Below, one piece after another: positions 5,825 through 8,945 of a stretch of DNA of 8,945 bases. The position numbers were made by a program, and so were the translations under genes. Source of the DNA: Myxococcales bacterium (GTDB taxonomy: Bacteria; Myxococcota; Myxococcia; Myxococcales; Myxococcaceae); the NCBI GenBank assembly GCA_009885595.1, contig VFKJ01000673.1, positions 1 to 8,945 of the forward strand, in the 5' to 3' direction. Each line of letters starts with the position of its first letter. Position 1 is the first letter of the stretch. A model generated the notes under the pieces. It was not told the DNA's origin, searched no databases, and was given only the letters and a program-made list of their open reading frames with translations.

Positions 5825-7687
5825 TCAGCGGGCGACGCGGAACCGCACCACGCCGCCGTACAATCCCACGCCCCACGCCTCGTCACCTCGCAGGAAGAGC
5901 GCGCCGGTCAGCTCCGTCGGGGGCGCGCTCGAAGGCGTGGTGGTGAAGGAGCTGTCGATGCGCAGCGCCGCGTCCACGCCCCGGAAGAGCAGCGCCGACT
6001 CGGCGTCGACGGGCAGCACGCGGGTGAACTCCCCTTCCGTCAGCACCGCGCTGGTCCACGCGCCGCCGCTGGTGCGCGTCGCCACGGTGCGGCCGCTCAC
6101 CAGCCACACCCGGCCAAAGCCCACGGCGAGATCGCTGATGTCGGTGGTCACGCCGGCATCTTCGGCAACCCACACACCCGCCGCCTCGGAGCGCAGCACG
6201 GTGCCACCTTCGCCCGCCGCCCACACCGTCCCGTCCACCGGGTTGCCCGTCAGAATCGAGAGGCCCACTCCGGCGTCGAACGGCAGGCGCGTGCCGCTGT
6301 CGAGGTTGGTGTCGATGAGTTGCTGGCCCCCCGTGCGGATCACCACGCGCTGATCAGACACCACGTACATGCCCCTGGCCCCAGAGAGCGTGAGGGGCAG
6401 CTTCACCGCGTTCGAAGAGAGGCTGGTGTCGGTGAGGTGCGCGAACCCGCCCCCGTCCGGTCTCTCCCAGAGCGCGACCTGCCCCGGCTCGAGGCTCTTC
6501 ACCCGCGTCCAGCCCGCATCGGTGCGGCCCCAGAGCGCGTTGGTCGTCACCCCGAACAACTGCGGCACGCTGGCCACGTCCTCGAAGCCCACGTCACAGT
6601 CGGAGCGCGGAACCCAGGTGGACCCCTGGCGCTCCCGGATGCAGCCCCGCTCACCGACCACCCAGGCATTGCCCGACGGAGGAGCCCAGACGCCGTAGAG
6701 GTAGCCGTTGCCGAAGCTTTGGATGCGGGTGGTGGCGGCGCCGGCGTCGGTCAAGTCGACCACCAGGCCGTAGCTTCCCACCGCGATGCTCCCGTTGGCA
6801 TACGGCGCGCCGGCGTAGACGTCGCCTGGCCCCTGGCTGCGCCACAGCGGGGCCCACCCGGCATTGCGCTCCCAGATTTCGCCCGAGAGGGCGCTGATAC
6901 CCGCCAGCACGCCGCGGTTCGGGTCGGTCCAGAGCGTCTGGGGATGGAAGGAAGAGCCCAGGCCCCCGTCGGTGTCCACCAGCTCGTACTCCAGGCCGCC
7001 GTCGCAGGGGTGCATGCGGCCGAAGCGGGGCGGCGTCACGCCATCGGAATGGCACGCCACCACGCACTCCTCGGGCCCGGTCTCGGCCACGGCCACGCAG
7101 AGTTCATCCCCGGCGGCGGTGTACCGGGGGCGGGGGCTGGTGGCCGCCCAGGGCATCGCCGACGCGCCATGCACCCGGGCGATCCACAGGTTCGAGGCGC
7201 CGCACTGGAGTTGGTAGATGTTCTCCTTCGTCCCCTCGATGGTCGACCAGGCGCCGTTCCACTTGTGCAGGCGGTCGAGGGTGCCCTGGAAGTGATCGGC
7301 GCCGAAATACACGTCGGAGCCATGCCCGCAGATGGAGTTGAAGTTGAGAGTGGGATCCTGGCTGTGCGAGGTCCACTTCGCGCCATCGAAGTGCACCACC
7401 GTGCCCTTCTCTCCCCCGACCCACACGTCGGTCGGGCTGGTGCCCCACACGCTCCTCAAGGTGACGCCGGTGGGCCGCGGGTGGTCCCAGCACCAGTCGC
7501 CGTTGCAGACCAGTCCGTCGGGGCCGTCGATGCTGCCTCCGCCAGTCCCGCCGCCGGTCCCTCCGGCGTCGCTGGCGCCGCAGATCCACACCCCGGCGTC
7601 CCGGCAGCTCGCCAGGCGCGCGTCGAAGTCGAGGCAGGAGCACAAGGCCAGGGCGCCCAGCAACGAAGCCGCGCGAAGGAGGCTCAT
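5825..7687 (-). CDS. Myxobacterial propeller-type lipoprotein, 620 aa
   Basis: A predicted surface or periplasmic lipoprotein. A short basic N-terminus and hydrophobic stretch end in the lipobox LCSC, giving Cys18 as the likely acylated residue. A Gly/Thr linker (GGTGGGTGGGS, 42-52) follows, then CNGDWCWDHPRPTG (61-74), a cysteine/tryptophan segment typical of myxobacterial cell-surface proteins. From residue 77 come repeated units of the style RSVWGTSPTDVWVGGEKGTVVHFDGAKW (78-105), with degenerate copies later (for example VWAPPSGNAWVVGERGC, TVWAAGEGGTVLRS and VWLVSGRTVATRTSGGAW). These are expected to form a beta-propeller (BNR/WD-like); such proteins usually bind ligands or partners and no catalytic site is evident. 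Many extra Cys residues in the first half suggest disulfides. The ATG at 7687 overlaps the stop of the upstream TolB-like gene by 4 bases, so it is the last gene of an envelope operon. The specific partner is unknown. Confidence 0.88.
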   Translation of the reverse strand: MSLLRAASLLGALALCSCLDFDARLASCRDAGVWICGASDAGGTGGGTGGGSIDGPDGLVCNGDWCWDHPRPTGVTLRSVWGTSPTDVWVGGEKGTVVHFDGAKWTSHSQDPTLNFNSICGHGSDVYFGADHFQGTLDRLHKWNGAWSTIEGTKENIYQLQCGASNLWIARVHGASAMPWAATSPRPRYTAAGDELCVAVAETGPEECVVACHSDGVTPPRFGRMHPCDGGLEYELVDTDGGLGSSFHPQTLWTDPNRGVLAGISALSGEIWERNAGWAPLWRSQGPGDVYAGAPYANGSIAVGSYGLVVDLTDAGAATTRIQSFGNGYLYGVWAPPSGNAWVVGERGCIRERQGSTWVPRSDCDVGFEDVASVPQLFGVTTNALWGRTDAGWTRVKSLEPGQVALWERPDGGGFAHLTDTSLSSNAVKLPLTLSGARGMYVVSDQRVVIRTGGQQLIDTNLDSGTRLPFDAGVGLSILTGNPVDGTVWAAGEGGTVLRSEAAGVWVAEDAGVTTDISDLAVGFGRVWLVSGRTVATRTSGGAWTSAVLTEGEFTRVLPVDAESALLFRGVDAALRIDSSFTTTPSSAPPTELTGALFLRGDEAWGVGLYGGVVRFRVAR

Positions 7688-8460
7688 GGAAACACTCCGC
7701 TCAGGCCGAGCGTCGCGCCCGAGCCGGTCACGCTCACCTGCGGGGTGAGGGGCGGCGGGTCACCCCCGAGCAGGAAGAGCACGCCGGCGGTCACCAGCGC
7801 CGCCGCGCCCACGCCGACCATCGTCCACCCAGAGAGCTGAAGGGTCTTCCCGTCGCTGGCGAGCTGCAGCGCCGTGGGCTCGTCGACCTGCGCAACCTGC
7901 GCGAAGTTCGAGCTGGCCACTCCCAGGGTGACGCCCGCGCCCGCCCCCAGCGCCACTCCCGCGACGAGCGGGATCCACGCGTGGCGGCGGGGCCCTTGCT
8001 GCGGAGGCGGGGGTCGAAGTTTTCGGGCCAGCCGCAGCGCCGCGGCCTCCAGCGCCTGCGCCAGGGCGCGCTGGCCCGAGGCCTCCACGCGCTCGTCGGC
8101 CAGGGTCTTTCCATCGCGCGCCGACAGCACCCGCAGGCTGCCCTGGTAGCTGTCGTCGAGGCGCGCCAGGTTCGCGGTGAGAATGGCGTCGCACCCCATG
8201 GCGGCGCCCAGCTCGGCCATGCAGTTGGTGGCCTCCTCGGCGCAGCCCAGCAGCTGCTTCTGCCGCTCGAGCCCCAGCACCGCGGCGATGTCGCGGGTGG
8301 TGAGCACCTCGAAGCCCTCGCTGCGCAGGGTGCGCGCCACTTCCCCGGCGTAGAACGCCGCCAGGTCTGCCGGGATGTTGACGGTGGCCCACTCGGGAGC
8401 GGCCAACTTCCCGGGCACAGCGGAGAGACTGGCCACGAGGACGGCGATCGACACGCTCAC
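7684..8460 (-). CDS. Envelope protein with TolB-like N-domain and two membrane segments, 258 aa
   Basis: Residues 1-20 look like a short cleavable signal peptide, though it lacks the usual positive charge. Residues 22-147 resemble the TolB-N/CsgG-like fold common in myxobacterial envelope proteins: a strand, a helix with ARTLRSEGFEVLTTRDIAAVLG (42-63), a Cys pair (C73, C80) around an AEEATNCMAELGAAMGCDAIL segment (75-94), and a strand/turn ending in a helix rich in Ala. A Pro-rich linker (150-154) leads to two hydrophobic segments (about 161-183 and 209-233) bracketing a polar 25-residue loop, then a short C-terminal beta-prone tail ending GLSGVFP. The GTG at 8460 is the first possible start because an in-frame TAG lies 12 bases upstream. 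It overlaps the lipoprotein start by 4 bases and follows the beta-barrel gene by 67 bases, which suggests one operon. The Cys pair could form a disulfide in the periplasm. Precise function unknown. Confidence 0.82.
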   Translation of the reverse strand: MSVSIAVLVASLSAVPGKLAAPEWATVNIPADLAAFYAGEVARTLRSEGFEVLTTRDIAAVLGLERQKQLLGCAEEATNCMAELGAAMGCDAILTANLARLDDSYQGSLRVLSARDGKTLADERVEASGQRALAQALEAAALRLARKLRPPPPQQGPRRHAWIPLVAGVALGAGAGVTLGVASSNFAQVAQVDEPTALQLASDGKTLQLSGWTMVGVGAAALVTAGVLFLLGGDPPPLTPQVSVTGSGATLGLSGVFP

Positions 8461-8483
8461 AGGGGCGTCACTCTACCCAGCGC

Positions 8484-8524
8484 CAGCGCCTTGCAACCGA
8501 GGTTGTTGGTGGCCTTAGGCGCTG
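8484..8524 (-). other. Possible hairpin between the barrel and TolB-like genes
   Basis: CAGCGCC (8484-8490) pairs with GGCGCTG (8518-8524) over 7 bp. Inside it CAACC (8494-8498) and GGTTG (8501-8505) are also complementary, but with a 2-base loop. There is no T-run downstream on the minus strand, so it would be a processing or attenuation element rather than a classical terminator, or chance. It occupies most of the 67-base gap 8461-8527. Confidence 0.25.
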
Positions 8525-8527
8525 ACT

Positions 8528-8945
8528 TTAGAAGGCGAAGAGCAGGCCGACCTTGAGGCCCGGGTAGCCCGCTTCGACGCGCAGCCCCACGCTCCGCGCG
8601 AACATCCAGTTCAGGCCGATGGCGCCTACGAAGTCCGGGTAGAACGGGAGCGCGTCTCCAGGCCAGAAGCGCAGCGCCACGCCGGCCTTCACGTACGCGG
8701 CGAAGGTGTCGGTGAAGTGGAAGGTCCACAGCACCGAGACGGGGACCCACAAGCCGAAGAAGTTCTGGTAGCCGGTGAAGAAGATGGCGTCGGCGCCGAA
8801 GTCGAGACCGAACTCGTCGTTGACCGGAGGAATGAAGCCGTCCCTCAAGATCGGAATGTAGAGGCTGGCACCCACGCCGATCGGGAAGCCACCGCGGCCG
8901 AAGTGGCCGTAGGGGAGCACCCCGTGCACGGACAGCAGCAGGGGC
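8528..8945 (-). CDS. Outer-membrane beta-barrel-like protein, C-terminal part, start beyond window
   Basis: The open frame continues to the right edge without a start that I trust. A GTG at 8929 is possible, but the residues before it (PLLLS, encoded at 8930-8944) look like the end of a hydrophobic signal-peptide core, so the true start is probably outside. The visible ~138 residues alternate hydrophobic and polar residues in strand-like segments, for example FPIGVGASLYIPIL, FGLDFGADAIFF, LWVPVSVLWTFHF, AAYVKAGVALRFW and VGLRVEAGYPGLKVGLLFAF. The chain ends in Phe, the usual C-terminal aromatic signature recognised by the BAM machinery. Together these suggest a small outer-membrane barrel of unknown family. 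It is the first visible gene of a leftward set with the TolB-like protein and the propeller lipoprotein, 67 bases downstream. Stop codon TAA at 8530-8528. Confidence 0.75.
   Translation of the reverse strand, partial: PLLLSVHGVLPYGHFGRGGFPIGVGASLYIPILRDGFIPPVNDEFGLDFGADAIFFTGYQNFFGLWVPVSVLWTFHFTDTFAAYVKAGVALRFWPGDALPFYPDFVGAIGLNWMFARSVGLRVEAGYPGLKVGLLFAF

Noticed and set aside
6320..7840. Rightward 506-codon open frame across the lipoprotein gene
   Set aside because: The translation is low-complexity Arg/Ala/Pro/His-rich, and the opposite strand encodes a lipoprotein with lipobox and propeller repeats.

Overview
The window is high-GC DNA that most likely comes from a myxobacterium (Myxococcota, order Myxococcales). 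The strongest pointers are a protein matching the Myxococcales-restricted DUF2378/TIGR02265 family, a large lipoprotein with the Gly/Thr-rich linker and 'CNG-WCW ... VWGTSPTDVWVGG' propeller repeats seen across many myxobacterial surface proteins, and a TolB-like N-domain protein of a type common in the same group. No rRNA, tRNA, CRISPR array, transposase or integrase is visible.

Layout: three gene blocks. (1) Bases 1-1951 read leftward: a DUF2934-like small basic protein (1607-1951), an unknown 233-residue protein (720-1421) and a 105-residue proline-rich repeat protein (354-671). The last two share a KPxAGWxA element after a disordered leader. Left of them lie about 350 bases without a convincing gene, ending in a perfect 20-bp inverted repeat at the window edge. 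(2) Bases 2201-5824 read rightward: a PAS-PAS-PAS-GGDEF-EAL cyclic-di-GMP enzyme, overlapped by 4 bases by a PCMT-family (protein-L-isoaspartate O-methyltransferase) gene, then a separate DUF2378 gene. (3) Bases 5825-8945 read leftward: an outer-membrane beta-barrel-like protein (start beyond the right edge), a TolB-like/two-membrane-segment protein and a propeller lipoprotein, the last two overlapping by 4 bases.

Blocks 1 and 2 diverge from a 249-base region that holds three copies of the 9-mer GACTTGATC, a candidate operator. Blocks 2 and 3 converge with abutting stop codons and no room for a terminator. Functionally, the window joins a c-di-GMP signalling enzyme to a protein-repair methyltransferase, and carries a three-gene cell-envelope set that may form one outer-membrane/periplasm assembly. 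The two KPxAGWxA genes are the least explained part. I see no complete defence, secretion or biosynthetic system.
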